A DNA stretch of 64,000 nt, taken from contig JALCKZ010000001.1 of the NCBI GenBank assembly GCA_022647615.1, forward strand, positions 918,178 to 982,177. Reading direction: 5' to 3'. A program made the translations under genes and the position numbers. The stretch comes from Bacteroidales bacterium. GTDB lineage: Bacteria > Bacteroidota > Bacteroidia > Bacteroidales > UBA932. Within the stretch, counting starts at the first letter, position 1. The number at the start of each line of letters is the position of its first letter. Positions 16,900 to 25,975 of this stretch are shown one piece after another. Below the pieces are notes generated by a model. That model was not told the DNA's origin. It saw nothing but the letters and a program-made list of their open reading frames with translations, and did not search any database.

Positions 16900-18495
16900 A
16901 TGAAGAAATTTTTTGCAATTATTGTAACCGTGACAGCAACGGTTGCTGCAGCAGCATCAGTGGTGCTGACTGCAACAAGCTGCGCCAAAACAGATGAACT
17001 GTCGGGAGTCACAACAAGACACCCGCTTGTCACAATTAATGCGAGTGCTGATGGCGGCGCAAATACCTCAAATGCAAGTGCTGATGGCGGCGCAAATGCC
17101 TCAAAATCAAGCGCTACAGCAAATGCCGGCACTGCGGCAACGCCTGGCACAAAAGTTTATATTACTCCCGACGGGTCCGGAAATGCCAAGAAGGTGACTT
17201 GGCAAACAGGTGATGCTGTGACACTTATCAATGATTCAACAAATGCGGCATCATCTTATTCCTATGCAGGAACAGATAACGCAAAGAAGGGACCGTTTAC
17301 AAGTGCGAGTCCGCTGAGCGCCGGAGTCGGGGACCAAATCTATGCTTTTTACAATGAGCACGGAGCGGTCAATCAGACAAACAACAGCATATCTGTAAGT
17401 TACACTGGGGCAACTGCAAACGACAGAGCGCTTTGGGAAGAAACTACAACTTCCGGCAACGCCACAAATAATTCATTGATGTATGCAGATACAACCATTA
17501 CAACGGACAGCATTGTCCCGGATTTAAAATTTAGGAATGCATGTTCAATTATTAGAGCAAACGGAATGAATATACCGCCCTATAATTCATTCAAATACAT
17601 TACAGTCTTTGCAGGTAACGGATTGCTTGCAAATTCTGGCACTGCAACGCTTTCAGGTACAGGGAGTTCTCTAGAGCTTAATTGGTCAGATTTGAATTTT
17701 GGTCAGGCACAGTACGTATCGGAAAACACGTTAAGTACATCTACAAACAATAAATGGAATCACCTTGTGATACCAACACCTAAGGTGCTTAAAAATATTG
17801 GCGTCTTTACTGGACCGTTGTATTATGTGTTTAGTGATCAACCTCTTGCAACGGCAACGTCTGTTGAATTTCTTTACACAACTGCTCCTGCAAAATTGGA
17901 GGCCGGCAAGTCATACAATATAAGCAGTAATGGTGCGATTTTTCATCCGGCGGCAATCTTTAATACAAGCGGAAATATTATCGGAAGTCTTGTTTATCTG
18001 GTTTTGATTAACCAGGCCCCGCTGGAAAGTAATGCTTTACAAATTTATTTGAGTGATAAATCCTATAACGGAACTATTATTCAGGCAGATGGAGGTGTAG
18101 GTGCAGTATCTCCACTTAGGACAGTTGGCATGTCGGGATTTATAGATGAGACTCTGGAATTTATTCCTGAGTATATGTTTTATCATTGCGATGGTCTTAA
18201 ATATGTTTCCATACCAAAAGTTAATCATATTACCCATAGTGCCTTTGAAGAATGCGGTGCTTTGAGTACAGTTTTCCTTCCAAAAGTAACAAATGTTGAC
18301 AGTAGGGCGTTCTTTGATTGTACTGCTCTGTCAAAGATGATATTCTGCTCCATCATAACAGACACCGACTGGACATCTGTGTTTGGAGGCGTCACCACCA
18401 CTAACATAGACCTTGTTCTAAAACGCGGTCAGACAGGCGTTTCCGGCAACACTTTTCTGGGCGTTACGTTTAAGAGCATTTCGTTTATAGATTAA
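16900..18495 (+). CDS. Fimbrillin/BspA-like surface lipoprotein F
   Basis: A 531-residue lipoprotein close to subfamily A/B. Signal peptide MKKFFAIIVTVTATVAAAAS, lipobox LTATSC, then AKTDELSGVTTRHPLVTINA. Residues about 47-65 contain a tandem duplication of NASADGGAN (33-bp units near 17038-17105). The N-terminal module has KKVTWQTGDAVTLINDSTNA and YAGTDNAKKGPFTSA. LRRs: MFYHCDGLKYVSIPKVNHIT, AFEECGALSTVFLPKVTNVD; end motif IDLVLKRGQTGVSGNTFLG. The open frame extends to 16804, but the -7 box at 16830 and the signal peptide place the start at 16900. It is not preceded by a small-protein gene. Confidence 0.85.
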   Translation: MKKFFAIIVTVTATVAAAASVVLTATSCAKTDELSGVTTRHPLVTINASADGGANTSNASADGGANASKSSATANAGTAATPGTKVYITPDGSGNAKKVTWQTGDAVTLINDSTNAASSYSYAGTDNAKKGPFTSASPLSAGVGDQIYAFYNEHGAVNQTNNSISVSYTGATANDRALWEETTTSGNATNNSLMYADTTITTDSIVPDLKFRNACSIIRANGMNIPPYNSFKYITVFAGNGLLANSGTATLSGTGSSLELNWSDLNFGQAQYVSENTLSTSTNNKWNHLVIPTPKVLKNIGVFTGPLYYVFSDQPLATATSVEFLYTTAPAKLEAGKSYNISSNGAIFHPAAIFNTSGNIIGSLVYLVLINQAPLESNALQIYLSDKSYNGTIIQADGGVGAVSPLRTVGMSGFIDETLEFIPEYMFYHCDGLKYVSIPKVNHITHSAFEECGALSTVFLPKVTNVDSRAFFDCTALSKMIFCSIITDTDWTSVFGGVTTTNIDLVLKRGQTGVSGNTFLGVTFKSISFID

Positions 18496-18511
18496 CGTTG
18501 TGGCACAACCA

Positions 18512-18877
18512 TTATTTCTTTGCACCGCCGCCGGAAAGCTTGCTTAGTTCTGCAAACAGAGCGTCAGTTTTTTCCAGCATCTCTTTGCCAACGGCATTGA
18601 AGTACTTCATTGTGACGGTACTGCGGACGCGATGCTTGCCCTCTGCGCCGGCTTTGCCAGCTGCTGATTTTGCTTTGCCTGCATTAGCCTCACTGTCGCG
18701 AGGATAATCATTAATCTTGCAAACCATCTCATCACGCAAATCTAGCGCGGCGCCAATGATTTTGCTGATCTCTTCCTGATTCTTGTTGTCATTGATTGCC
18801 AGGTAAGTAAGGCAATCGGAAACCACCTCGCTTGCAAGGTAATTGATGTCCTTTTTTATTTCTCTTAAATTTTTCAT
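18512..18877 (-). CDS. Hypothetical protein, 121 residues
   Basis: I do not recognise the family. The protein starts MKNLREIKKDINYLASEVVS, is predicted mainly helical, and has an Ala/Gly/Lys-rich linker (ANAGKAKSAAGKAGAEGKHR, about 64-84) separating two helical parts. There is no signal peptide, so it is probably cytoplasmic. It lies directly downstream of the dipeptide epimerase on the same strand, across a 37-bp palindrome, and converges with lipoprotein F. A pure coding artefact is unlikely because codon use is regular. Confidence 0.7.
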   Translation of the reverse strand: MKNLREIKKDINYLASEVVSDCLTYLAINDNKNQEEISKIIGAALDLRDEMVCKINDYPRDSEANAGKAKSAAGKAGAEGKHRVRSTVTMKYFNAVGKEMLEKTDALFAELSKLSGGGAKK

Positions 18878-18890
18878 GATATAATGTTTT

Positions 18891-18927
18891 TACTTGAGGA
18901 CTTTTTCATTGAAAAAGTCCTCAAGTA
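18891..18927. repeat. Family 1 element, minimal 37-bp palindrome
   Basis: Arms TACTTGAGGACTTTTTC and complement around a 3-bp loop: the two ends of the 126-bp element joined without the interior. The TGA stop codon of the epimerase gene (18921-18923) lies inside it. Confidence 0.8.
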
Positions 18928-20138
18928 TTCGTTTTTATTCTGCCTACAAATTGCAAATCAACGCCTTTGTTCATCTTGGCTCCAATGCCGGGGTCATTAG
19001 ATGGAACTATGCGTCCGTCAACAACTTGAGAACCTGTGAAGCAATCATTTGCAATCAGCCAGTTGCCGTCCAAATCTGACCATTTGGTCTTTGGAGCAAT
19101 CTGAGAAGCGGCGGAAATTGCTACGGAAGTCTCTGTCATACAGCCAACCATAAGCTTCATGCCTAGTGCCTCTGCTAATGATATCATCTCCCGAGCTTCA
19201 TGCAAACCGGTGCATTTCATCAATTTGATGTTGATGCCGGTAAAGTAGCCGTGCAACTTGCGCACATCGGTAAGACGCTGGCAAGACTCATCAGCAATAA
19301 TTGGAAGCGGGCTGTTCTCTGTAACCCATCCTGTATCTTCTAGCATCCCGACAGGCATTGGTTGTTCTATCATGTTGACATTCTTGGTGTTAAGCCAGTT
19401 AATCATGTCAAGAGCATAATGTTTGTCTTTCCATCCTTGATTGGCGTCAACGCAAATTGTATTGTTGCAAACCTCGCGGATTGTGTTAATCATCATCTTG
19501 TCCTGCTCCTCTGTGCGACCAAGCTTTACCTTGATAACTTTATATATAGAGGCCTCTTTTGCTTTCTGAAGTACAACTTCTCGTGTGTCCAATCCTACTG
19601 TGAATGAGTTATTTGGACAATGTGCAGGATCAAAGCCCCAAATCTTCCACCATGGCTGGCCAATCATTTTTCCAACCAAATCATGCAGTGCAATATCAAC
19701 TGAAGCTTTTGCTGCGCAGTTGTGAGTTGTCAGCTCATCCATATCCTGCATGATATCTCCAATCATGAACGGATCACTGAATCTCTCAAGCTCCGGTTTT
19801 GCCTTCTTTAAAAATTCAACCGCAGAGCTGGTGGTTTCTCCAAGATATGGAGGCATTGCTGCCTCGCCGTATCCGGTATATCCGTCATAAGTTATTCTGG
19901 TTAAGACAATTGGAGTGGATGTTCTGGATGAGTGAGAGATGGTGAAAACGTGTTTCATCTTTGCCTCATAAGGGCACCACTCAAGGACAATCTTCTTCTC
20001 TCCTTTGCCGGACAATCCGCGTCCGCCTGCACCGGAGAATCCCATTCCATTGCGTGCAAAAATCTTAGCAGGATCAAACAGTGCTGCTGCAGCTGTCAGA
20101 AGTCCCGCGCTCTTTAAAAATGTTCTTCTGCTTGTCAT
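18921..20138 (-). CDS. Dipeptide epimerase (L-Ala-D/L-Glu type), enolase superfamily
   Basis: It probably epimerises L-Ala-D-Glu from murein peptides to L-Ala-L-Glu. The N-terminus has a twin-arginine-like signal (SRRTFLKSAGLLTAAAALF), so it may be exported. Enolase-superfamily residues are visible in order: KVKLG (second Lys as base), VDANQGW (Asp), MIEQPMP (Glu), IIADES (Asp), and NIKLMKCTG (Lys). Length is 405 residues including the signal. It is 30 bp downstream of an NlpC/P60 peptidase gene on the same strand, an arrangement known from Bacteroides (BT_1313/BT_1314), which supports the function. The stop codon is provided by the 37-bp palindrome. Confidence 0.9.
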   Translation of the reverse strand: MTSRRTFLKSAGLLTAAAALFDPAKIFARNGMGFSGAGGRGLSGKGEKKIVLEWCPYEAKMKHVFTISHSSRTSTPIVLTRITYDGYTGYGEAAMPPYLGETTSSAVEFLKKAKPELERFSDPFMIGDIMQDMDELTTHNCAAKASVDIALHDLVGKMIGQPWWKIWGFDPAHCPNNSFTVGLDTREVVLQKAKEASIYKVIKVKLGRTEEQDKMMINTIREVCNNTICVDANQGWKDKHYALDMINWLNTKNVNMIEQPMPVGMLEDTGWVTENSPLPIIADESCQRLTDVRKLHGYFTGINIKLMKCTGLHEAREMISLAEALGMKLMVGCMTETSVAISAASQIAPKTKWSDLDGNWLIANDCFTGSQVVDGRIVPSNDPGIGAKMNKGVDLQFVGRIKTNT

Positions 20139-20168
20139 TGTGTATCAGTATATTAATTAAATAATCTT

Positions 20169-21635
20169 TCATTTATTAGGATACGGCGCCGGCTTCTCGG
20201 CCTTTGTAAGACCAATCTTCTTAACGGAAATAATTCCTTTGCCTTGGTCTGCATTGCCTATTATTCTGCGGGCCATTAGCAATCTGCCGGAGCCTCTGTA
20301 ATATGGCAGCTTACCGTAATTGTAACCGTCGGGACCAATAAAATCTCCCTCCGCATTTGCATTTGAGCTGTCGGGAATAAGAGTATTAATTCTCACAATA
20401 TCAGACGAATGTATCATTATACCGTTGCCAACATATATTCCTACGTGGGATACGTGAGCCGGTCTCTCCGCTGTTGCCTTGCGTCCAAAGAACAGTAAAT
20501 CACCCGGTTGCAAAGCCTTGAGATTTTCAAGCGTCTGCTCGCCCGCAACATATTTTGCAACATCCACACTGTCTCCGGTCTTGCACTGCTGGGAAGCATC
20601 CCTTCTAAGTACGTAACCATTAAGGAAATAGGAGGTCTTAGCCAGACCGCTGCAATCAATTCCTTTAACTGAAGTGCCGCCCCAAACATAAGGGTATCCG
20701 GTAAATTGCTTTGCAGTTTCAACAATATTTTCAGGCGTAGGATTTGCCGTGCTTATCCATTTATCAAGTCCAATTACCTCTGATGCCCTAATGTAACCTT
20801 CTCTTCCATCGGCAATTGCAACATGCACCCAATTGTTATTGTGCAAACCTTTTCCACCGTTGCGCAAGACCTTTCCCTGCCCGTCATGATTGCCGGCGTT
20901 TTTTCCGTGCGTGCCGGCTACGTCACCTTTCTTAATCAAAATATCTCCCCAAACAGCATCGCTCACAACAAGAGAAGTATAAGAAGGTTCTCTGTAAATG
21001 GTTGTGTATTTGGTGGCTACAATAACCTTAGGTTTTCTCATGTACTCATCATACTCCTGCTCATTCATTGCAGTAACGCTGCGTCCAATCACCCAGGCGG
21101 TATAGCCCTCCATGTTGATGCAGCGATACCAGTCGTCTTCATTTTGCTCCAGAATTTTTACAGGCATTCCCATAAGAGCTTGAGTGCCAGATTCTGCAGA
21201 GAAATCTCCATCACAGTTGAAACTTGCAACGGACATACATATAATGCCGTAAATTTTACCGTTTAACTTGGCGGAAGGCAGAAGGTCAATACTATCTAGA
21301 ACTTGAACATTGGCCCCTGCGTGATTTGCTGCAAGTGCTTCTCTCATTTTTTTCACGATAGTTTCTTTTGCCGCAGTCTCTGTTGTTGAGCCTCTTAGCA
21401 CAAAAGTAAAATTGTTGGTTTGGTCTGACTGGCTCTTAGCCGTCTCCATGCGCACCTGGTAAGTCTTATCCCGCTCATCCGGGGCGTACGCACTGCGCAC
21501 TTCTTTGTTCAACTTTTCAAATGCCTGATTGTCAGGATTCTGATTCTTGCAGCCGCTATGTTCCTGCGCCTGCATCCCCGCCGGAACTGCAATGAAAGCC
21601 GCCGCAGCCAGCGCTAAAAAAGATACGTATCTCAT
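20169..21635 (-). CDS. NlpC/P60 cell-wall peptidase with SH3 domains
   Basis: It probably cleaves the gamma-D-Glu-diamino acid bond in murein peptides. The signal peptide MRYVSFLALAAAAFIAVPAG sets the start at 21635; the frame extends to 21716 but that part has no paralog support. Bacterial SH3-like regions lie at about 150-320 (VKILEQNEDDWYRCINMEGY and VHVAIADGREGYIRASEVIG). The NlpC/P60 domain has the catalytic Cys in GIDCSGLAK, His in HVSHVGIYVG and HSSDI. The downstream epimerase would act on its dipeptide product. It carries a TCCCGACAG 9-mer at 20368-20376. Confidence 0.92.
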   Translation of the reverse strand: MRYVSFLALAAAAFIAVPAGMQAQEHSGCKNQNPDNQAFEKLNKEVRSAYAPDERDKTYQVRMETAKSQSDQTNNFTFVLRGSTTETAAKETIVKKMREALAANHAGANVQVLDSIDLLPSAKLNGKIYGIICMSVASFNCDGDFSAESGTQALMGMPVKILEQNEDDWYRCINMEGYTAWVIGRSVTAMNEQEYDEYMRKPKVIVATKYTTIYREPSYTSLVVSDAVWGDILIKKGDVAGTHGKNAGNHDGQGKVLRNGGKGLHNNNWVHVAIADGREGYIRASEVIGLDKWISTANPTPENIVETAKQFTGYPYVWGGTSVKGIDCSGLAKTSYFLNGYVLRRDASQQCKTGDSVDVAKYVAGEQTLENLKALQPGDLLFFGRKATAERPAHVSHVGIYVGNGIMIHSSDIVRINTLIPDSSNANAEGDFIGPDGYNYGKLPYYRGSGRLLMARRIIGNADQGKGIISVKKIGLTKAEKPAPYPNK

Positions 21636-21688
21636 AATGCACAAAATTGATACGGTAAATTTAAGGATTTTTAAAAGAAAGACAATTA

Positions 21689-21768
21689 TTAATGACGCCG
21701 TCATATCCAATATCACGTTGTTATATCCAATATGACGCTGTCATATCCAATATAACGTCGTCATTTTG
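21689..21768. repeat. 20-bp palindromic iterons, locus P4 (4 units), abutting a promoter
   Basis: Four exact-length 20-bp units with cores GACGCCGTCA, CACGTTGTTA, GACGCTGTCA and AACGTCGTCA. The last unit ends at 21768, immediately before the TATCTTTG box at 21769, so the units occupy the -33 region of the M64 gene. On the other side lies the NlpC/P60 start. Confidence 0.88.
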
Positions 21769-21776
21769 TATCTTTG
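21769..21776 (+). promoter_or_regulatory. -7 box (TATCTTTG) of the M64 peptidase gene
   Basis: Exact TAnnTTTG, 25 bp upstream of ATG 21801. No TTTG -33 box is present; iteron unit 4 takes its place, which suggests activator or operator binding there (inference). Confidence 0.6.
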
Positions 21777-21800
21777 AGTGTTAAACCTAATTTTATATTT

Positions 21801-23411
21801 ATGAAAAGATTTTTGTTAGTGTGCTTTTTTGCAGCGGCGGCGGTCATGACTGCAGCGGCTCAGGATATACAATTTGATAATTATTTTGTTAACAAGACTT
21901 TGCGGCTGGATTATGTGTTCTGCGGTTCAAAAACGCATCAGACAATCGCGGTGGATGAATTGGCAAGCCTTCCAATATGGGCGGGCCGCAGACACAATTT
22001 AGACAGGCTGCCTCTTAAAGGGAACGGTCAGGTTGTTGTCGCCGACAGCGCATCGCATAAGATTATTTATGAGACATCTTTTTCCTCTTTGTTCTTGGAG
22101 TATCTTGATACTGATGAGGCCGCGGGAGGAAAAGAGCGTTCATTCCAGAATACATTCCTGGTACCATTCCCAAAACAACCTGTCGAGATTACAGTTACTA
22201 TTTACAACAAAAGTCAGAAGCCAATCGCAACGCTGACACATTTTGTAAATCCCAAGGATATTTTGATTCATAAAAAAGGAGAGACGCATCTGCTTCCATC
22301 CAAATATATTGTTAAGGGAGGGGACCCGGAAAACTGTATAGATGTGGCAATTGTAGCTGAAGGCTATACAGAGAAGGAGATGGATACTTTCTATAAAGAT
22401 GCGGAAATTGCAGCGGAAAGTTTGTTTGAATATGAGCCGTTCAAATCCAACAAAGAAAAATTCAACATTGTTGCAGTAGCCTCACCGTCAAAAGATTCAG
22501 GAGTCAGCATACCGCGTCTTGGAGAGTGGAAAGACACAAGCTTTGGCTCCAGCTTCTCCACCTTCTACTCTGACAGATACATGACATCGCTGAATGTCAA
22601 GCAGATACATGATGCTCTTGTTGGAGTTCCATACGAGCATATCATAGTTTTGGTCAATACAGAAGAGTACGGCGGGGGCGGAATTTACAATGAGTATGAC
22701 CTTACCGCAGCGCATCATCCGCTGTTCAGACCTGTTGTAGTTCACGAGTTTGGTCACAGTTTTGGCGGCCTGGCTGACGAGTATTTTTATGAACATGACG
22801 TCCTTACAGACTCTTATGATATCTCTGTAGAACCTTGGGAACCAAACATTACCACACGCGTAAACTTCACAGGCAAATGGGAAAATTTAATAAAGCCCAA
22901 TGTTCAGGTCCCGACAGTTGTTGAAAAAGTTCCCGTGGAGATTACAGCAACAGAGGAGCAATTAGTTGCTGAGGCAGAAAAATCTGCGGCTGCTTTACAC
23001 ACTCCTATTAACTCTGCATCTGCCGGCAGCGTAAAACGTTACGGCAACAGCTTCATACCCAAGAATATCCTGCGCGTGACGCTTATGGGCACGCTGGATA
23101 AAAACGGCAAACTAAAAATGCTTAAAGGAACCCCAGAACAAGTCAAAGCAAAAGCGGGCAAACTGGGTTTGGTAATAGAACAATATGAAAGCAGAGAAAA
23201 AGGCGTATTTGTAAATACCCCTGCATTCGGCAACAACAAACTGCAACACCCGGGAGAACTTCCCGTTGGAATGTATGAAGGCGGAGGCTATTTATTTAAA
23301 GGTATTTACAGAGGTAACTATGATTGCCGCATGCGCACAAATCAATACCCAACTTTCTGCCCCGTTTGCCAGCAAGCCATCCAAAGGATAATAGATTTTT
23401 ACACTAAATAA
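21801..23411 (+). CDS. M64-family (IgA peptidase-like) secreted metallopeptidase
   Basis: A 536-residue exported peptidase. The signal peptide MKRFLLVCFFAAAAVMTAAA is followed by a beta-rich N-terminal domain (about 22-150) and the M64 catalytic domain. The zinc site HEFGHSFGGLADEY begins at His315, with Glu316 catalytic and His319 as second ligand. Upstream motifs CIDVAIVAEGYTEKEMDTFY and HIIVLVNTEEYGGGGIYNEY are typical. Family members include the Clostridium ramosum IgA protease, but most are of unknown substrate. ATG 21801 fits the signal peptide better than the in-frame 21774, which lies within the promoter. Confidence 0.9.
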   Translation: MKRFLLVCFFAAAAVMTAAAQDIQFDNYFVNKTLRLDYVFCGSKTHQTIAVDELASLPIWAGRRHNLDRLPLKGNGQVVVADSASHKIIYETSFSSLFLEYLDTDEAAGGKERSFQNTFLVPFPKQPVEITVTIYNKSQKPIATLTHFVNPKDILIHKKGETHLLPSKYIVKGGDPENCIDVAIVAEGYTEKEMDTFYKDAEIAAESLFEYEPFKSNKEKFNIVAVASPSKDSGVSIPRLGEWKDTSFGSSFSTFYSDRYMTSLNVKQIHDALVGVPYEHIIVLVNTEEYGGGGIYNEYDLTAAHHPLFRPVVVHEFGHSFGGLADEYFYEHDVLTDSYDISVEPWEPNITTRVNFTGKWENLIKPNVQVPTVVEKVPVEITATEEQLVAEAEKSAAALHTPINSASAGSVKRYGNSFIPKNILRVTLMGTLDKNGKLKMLKGTPEQVKAKAGKLGLVIEQYESREKGVFVNTPAFGNNKLQHPGELPVGMYEGGGYLFKGIYRGNYDCRMRTNQYPTFCPVCQQAIQRIIDFYTK

Positions 23412-23413
23412 TT

Positions 23414-23457
23414 TTGCTGTGGTGCAATTTTACAAAATTGCACCACAGCCTCTTTTT
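23414..23457 (+). terminator. Terminator of the M64 peptidase gene
   Basis: A long stem GCTGTGGTGCAATTTT/AAATTGCACCACAGC is followed by CC and TCTTTTTT. Confidence 0.8.
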
Positions 23458-23472
23458 TAATACCTTTGTAAC

Positions 23473-23995
23473 ATGCAAGAGAAATTAAAAATACGCGGCT
23501 GGCTCCTTGTTGCATTAACGTGGCTGGCTCCTGGTTCTCCTATTAACACTAGGAGCTTGTTACAATTTATATAACTTGACACCGCGTATTGTCTATTTCA
23601 AGGAGATGGAATATTACCATTACCATCCGCTATTTGGCATCTCAAGTCTTATACTCATAAGCTTCTTTGAACTCCGGATGGTTTATAAATTCATCAAATT
23701 CAAATCTGATGCATTTTTCCTTGGAGAAATGATGTTCTACATTGTAATTTCTCAAAACATCATATCGGTTTTACTCAGCCCTATAGCGTCAAACACTGGT
23801 GTTGCAGGCTTTGCAGTCAACTCGTTCCTGCAGGCGGTATGGTTCTTCTATCTTCAAGGTTCACTGCAAGTTAAGCGCTTATATCCGGAAGAGGAGCGCA
23901 AAGCAACCAAAGCAGATTGGGTCATTTCCGGCATCGCATTTTTTGTCCCTCTTATCTGCTTAACCATTGACTTGTTTGCATTTGTCGGGGAATAA
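23473..23995 (+). pseudogene. DUF2569-like membrane protein, frameshifted by a 25-bp duplication
   Basis: This is the first of three adjacent paralogs. The natural start ATG at 23473 (MQEKLKIRGWLL) has a TACCTTTG -7 box at 23461-23468. Within codons 8-25 a ~25-bp segment containing GGCTGGCTCC is imperfectly repeated, which shifts the frame. Downstream the correct frame reads GWLLVLLLLTLGACYNLYNL and continues to 23995 with three or four membrane segments and the family motif AVWFFYLQGSLQVKRLYPEE. Removing 25 bp restores one frame. It could be a real pseudogene or an assembly error. Confidence 0.65.
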
Positions 23996-24007
23996 AAATT
24001 TGACATA

Positions 24008-24499
24008 ATGGAGTTGGAAAATAAACATAAGGGAATTCACGGCTGGCTGCTGTTTGCTCTCATACTTCTGGCATTTGGAGTAGGCTACAATATTAGGGGT
24101 CTGGTGTATAGTTTGATCTATTTATCATTGCCGGTGAGCTTCTTAGATGTTTATTTTATATTGTCAACGCTTACTCTATGTCTGTTTGAAGTGTATATGA
24201 TTTACTGCTTCTTCAAATTTAAACCTAACGCAATATTTTTTGGAAAAGCTCTATTTTTCATAGTTGTATTTGAGAATCTAATAAATACATTTTTATATCC
24301 TGACTCTTCAATTATAGATATAGTCATTATCTTCATTTTCACACTCTTTCAGGCAATTTGGATATTTTTCCTATACGGTTCAGAACAAGTTAAGCGCCTG
24401 TATCCCAAGGAAAAACGCTATGCCAGCGGCTGGGACTTTTTCATAGTAGGTGTTACATTCGTATTTCCACTCATATTCCTTATCATTGGGCTGCTGTAA
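24008..24499 (+). CDS. DUF2569-like integral membrane protein
   Basis: A 163-residue protein with four hydrophobic segments. The start MELENKHKGIHGWLLFALIL has the GxxGWLL motif of the DUF2569 family. The conserved fourth part is AIWIFFLYGSEQVKRLYPKE, followed by a last membrane helix. Function of the family is not known. It lies 12 bp after the first paralog, so they probably form an operon. Confidence 0.8.
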   Translation: MELENKHKGIHGWLLFALILLAFGVGYNIRGLVYSLIYLSLPVSFLDVYFILSTLTLCLFEVYMIYCFFKFKPNAIFFGKALFFIVVFENLINTFLYPDSSIIDIVIIFIFTLFQAIWIFFLYGSEQVKRLYPKEKRYASGWDFFIVGVTFVFPLIFLIIGLL

Positions 24500-24546
24500 T
24501 TGGCAAATTGCTATATTTGCAAACATAGGAGCAGGATTCCATAATC

Positions 24547-25038
24547 ATGGAAAAAGAACACTTAAAACACAAGGGCATACACGGCTGGCTATTAGTTGCC
24601 CTTATATTGCTTTCCGCCGGTGCATTGAGAAATATCTATGTAGGAGCTAGCAGTTTGATTAAAATGTTGCCAACCTTTGACGCAATATGGATGTTTTCCA
24701 TTTCATCCTTGCTGGTTACAGGCATGTATGAGCTCTATATGGTTTTTTCCTTTATAAAGTTTAAACCAGATTCCGTCTTCCTTGGTAAATCAATATTTTT
24801 TATTGTAGTGTTTCAAAATGTGCTAAGAGGCTTCTTCATGCATACAGCTATTATTTACGCTATTATAATGTTTGTCTTCACGCTCTTCCAAGCCATCTGG
24901 TTCTTCTATCTGGTAGGTTCCACGCAGGTAGCGCAGTTGTATCCCAAAGAAAACCGCCGCGCATCCGCCTTAGATTATACCCTATTTGGTCTCGCATTTT
25001 CTATCCCCATCATCATACTGTTAATAGGCCTTTTGTAG
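24547..25038 (+). CDS. DUF2569-like integral membrane protein
   Basis: The third paralog, 163 residues, with four membrane segments. It has GIHGWLLVALILLSAG near the start and AIWFFYLVGSTQVAQLYPKE before the last helix. A TATATTTG -7 box at 24512-24519 may give it its own transcript. Function is unknown. Confidence 0.8.
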   Translation: MEKEHLKHKGIHGWLLVALILLSAGALRNIYVGASSLIKMLPTFDAIWMFSISSLLVTGMYELYMVFSFIKFKPDSVFLGKSIFFIVVFQNVLRGFFMHTAIIYAIIMFVFTLFQAIWFFYLVGSTQVAQLYPKENRRASALDYTLFGLAFSIPIIILLIGLL

Positions 25039-25106
25039 CTCCCGACAGATTTAAAGAATGAATCCATCGGGATGATGATTACCTTTGAGTACCTAAAATT
25101 TTACGC

Positions 25107-25923
25107 ATAAAAAAAACTGTCCTGCTGTTGCTTAGCATCATGCTGCTGTATTCTTGCAATGAGCATGATTTTCTGCCTCACGACAGAACCACAAGTCCGT
25201 GCATGTGCGCTTTGATGTTCCTGCAGATTGGACAAACATTTAACTTCATTCTGGCGTTCGCTTCAGCATGAATTCATACACATTTGGAATTCAAAAATTA
25301 TCAGGCCAATAGAGCTGGGTCCATTTGATTATCAAAATGTTGTACCATGCAAGATGTTATGGTTTGTAGAGGGGGTAACTGACTATTATACCTTTAAATT
25401 GTTTTTAAAAAATAATGACTTCTCTGATTTTGAATACAAGTTTATTATAAATTATTTCATCAGCTTTACTCAGACCATTGGAGGATATAAAGTAATGCCA
25501 TTGGAGCAGTCCGGAACAGATATCTGGATGTTGTTTTATTCTGACAATCTGGAGTATGATTCTAATGAAATTTTTGCAAATCCTTACAAAAAAGGAGCTA
25601 TTATGGGTCTTTTCATGGATGTCTTTATGGTAAACGCAACAGGAGGCAAGAAGAGTCTGGATGATTTCTTGCATACTCTCGACAGATTCTGTACCTCCAA
25701 CAATCGCGGCTATACCAAGGCAGAGTTTTGGCAAATGTACAAAGAAATGTGCGGGTGCGATATCACTCAACTCCTTAAATATGTGGAGACTACAGAGGAC
25801 CTTGATTATGACAAGATGTTGCAGCCTGTTGGCTGGAAAGTCAATAAAACTACGTGGAAGATAGAAGAAGTTGCCAATCCAACCGCAACACAGCTGAAGT
25901 ACAGGGCGATTGTGGCCAAGTAA
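25107..25923 (+). pseudogene. Decayed M61-like (glycyl aminopeptidase type) lipoprotein
   Basis: The signal peptide and lipobox (KKTVLLLLSIMLLYSCNEHD) are intact at 25107-25180, but the start codon is ATA. Frameshifts follow (SVHVRFDVPADW in another frame), and most of the protein is missing. From 25228 an open frame of 231 residues holds the end of an M61 peptidase: QHEFIHIW (zinc motif), FVEGVTDYYT, and NEIFANPYKKGAIMGLFMDV. TACCTTTG at 25080-25087 is a promoter remnant. A second, more reduced copy with the same two ends is at 43531-43790. Confidence 0.75.
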
Positions 25924-25975
25924 TTTTTTTCTTCCTGACAGAATTATGTAAATTTGCCGCCGCGTTGCATAGATT

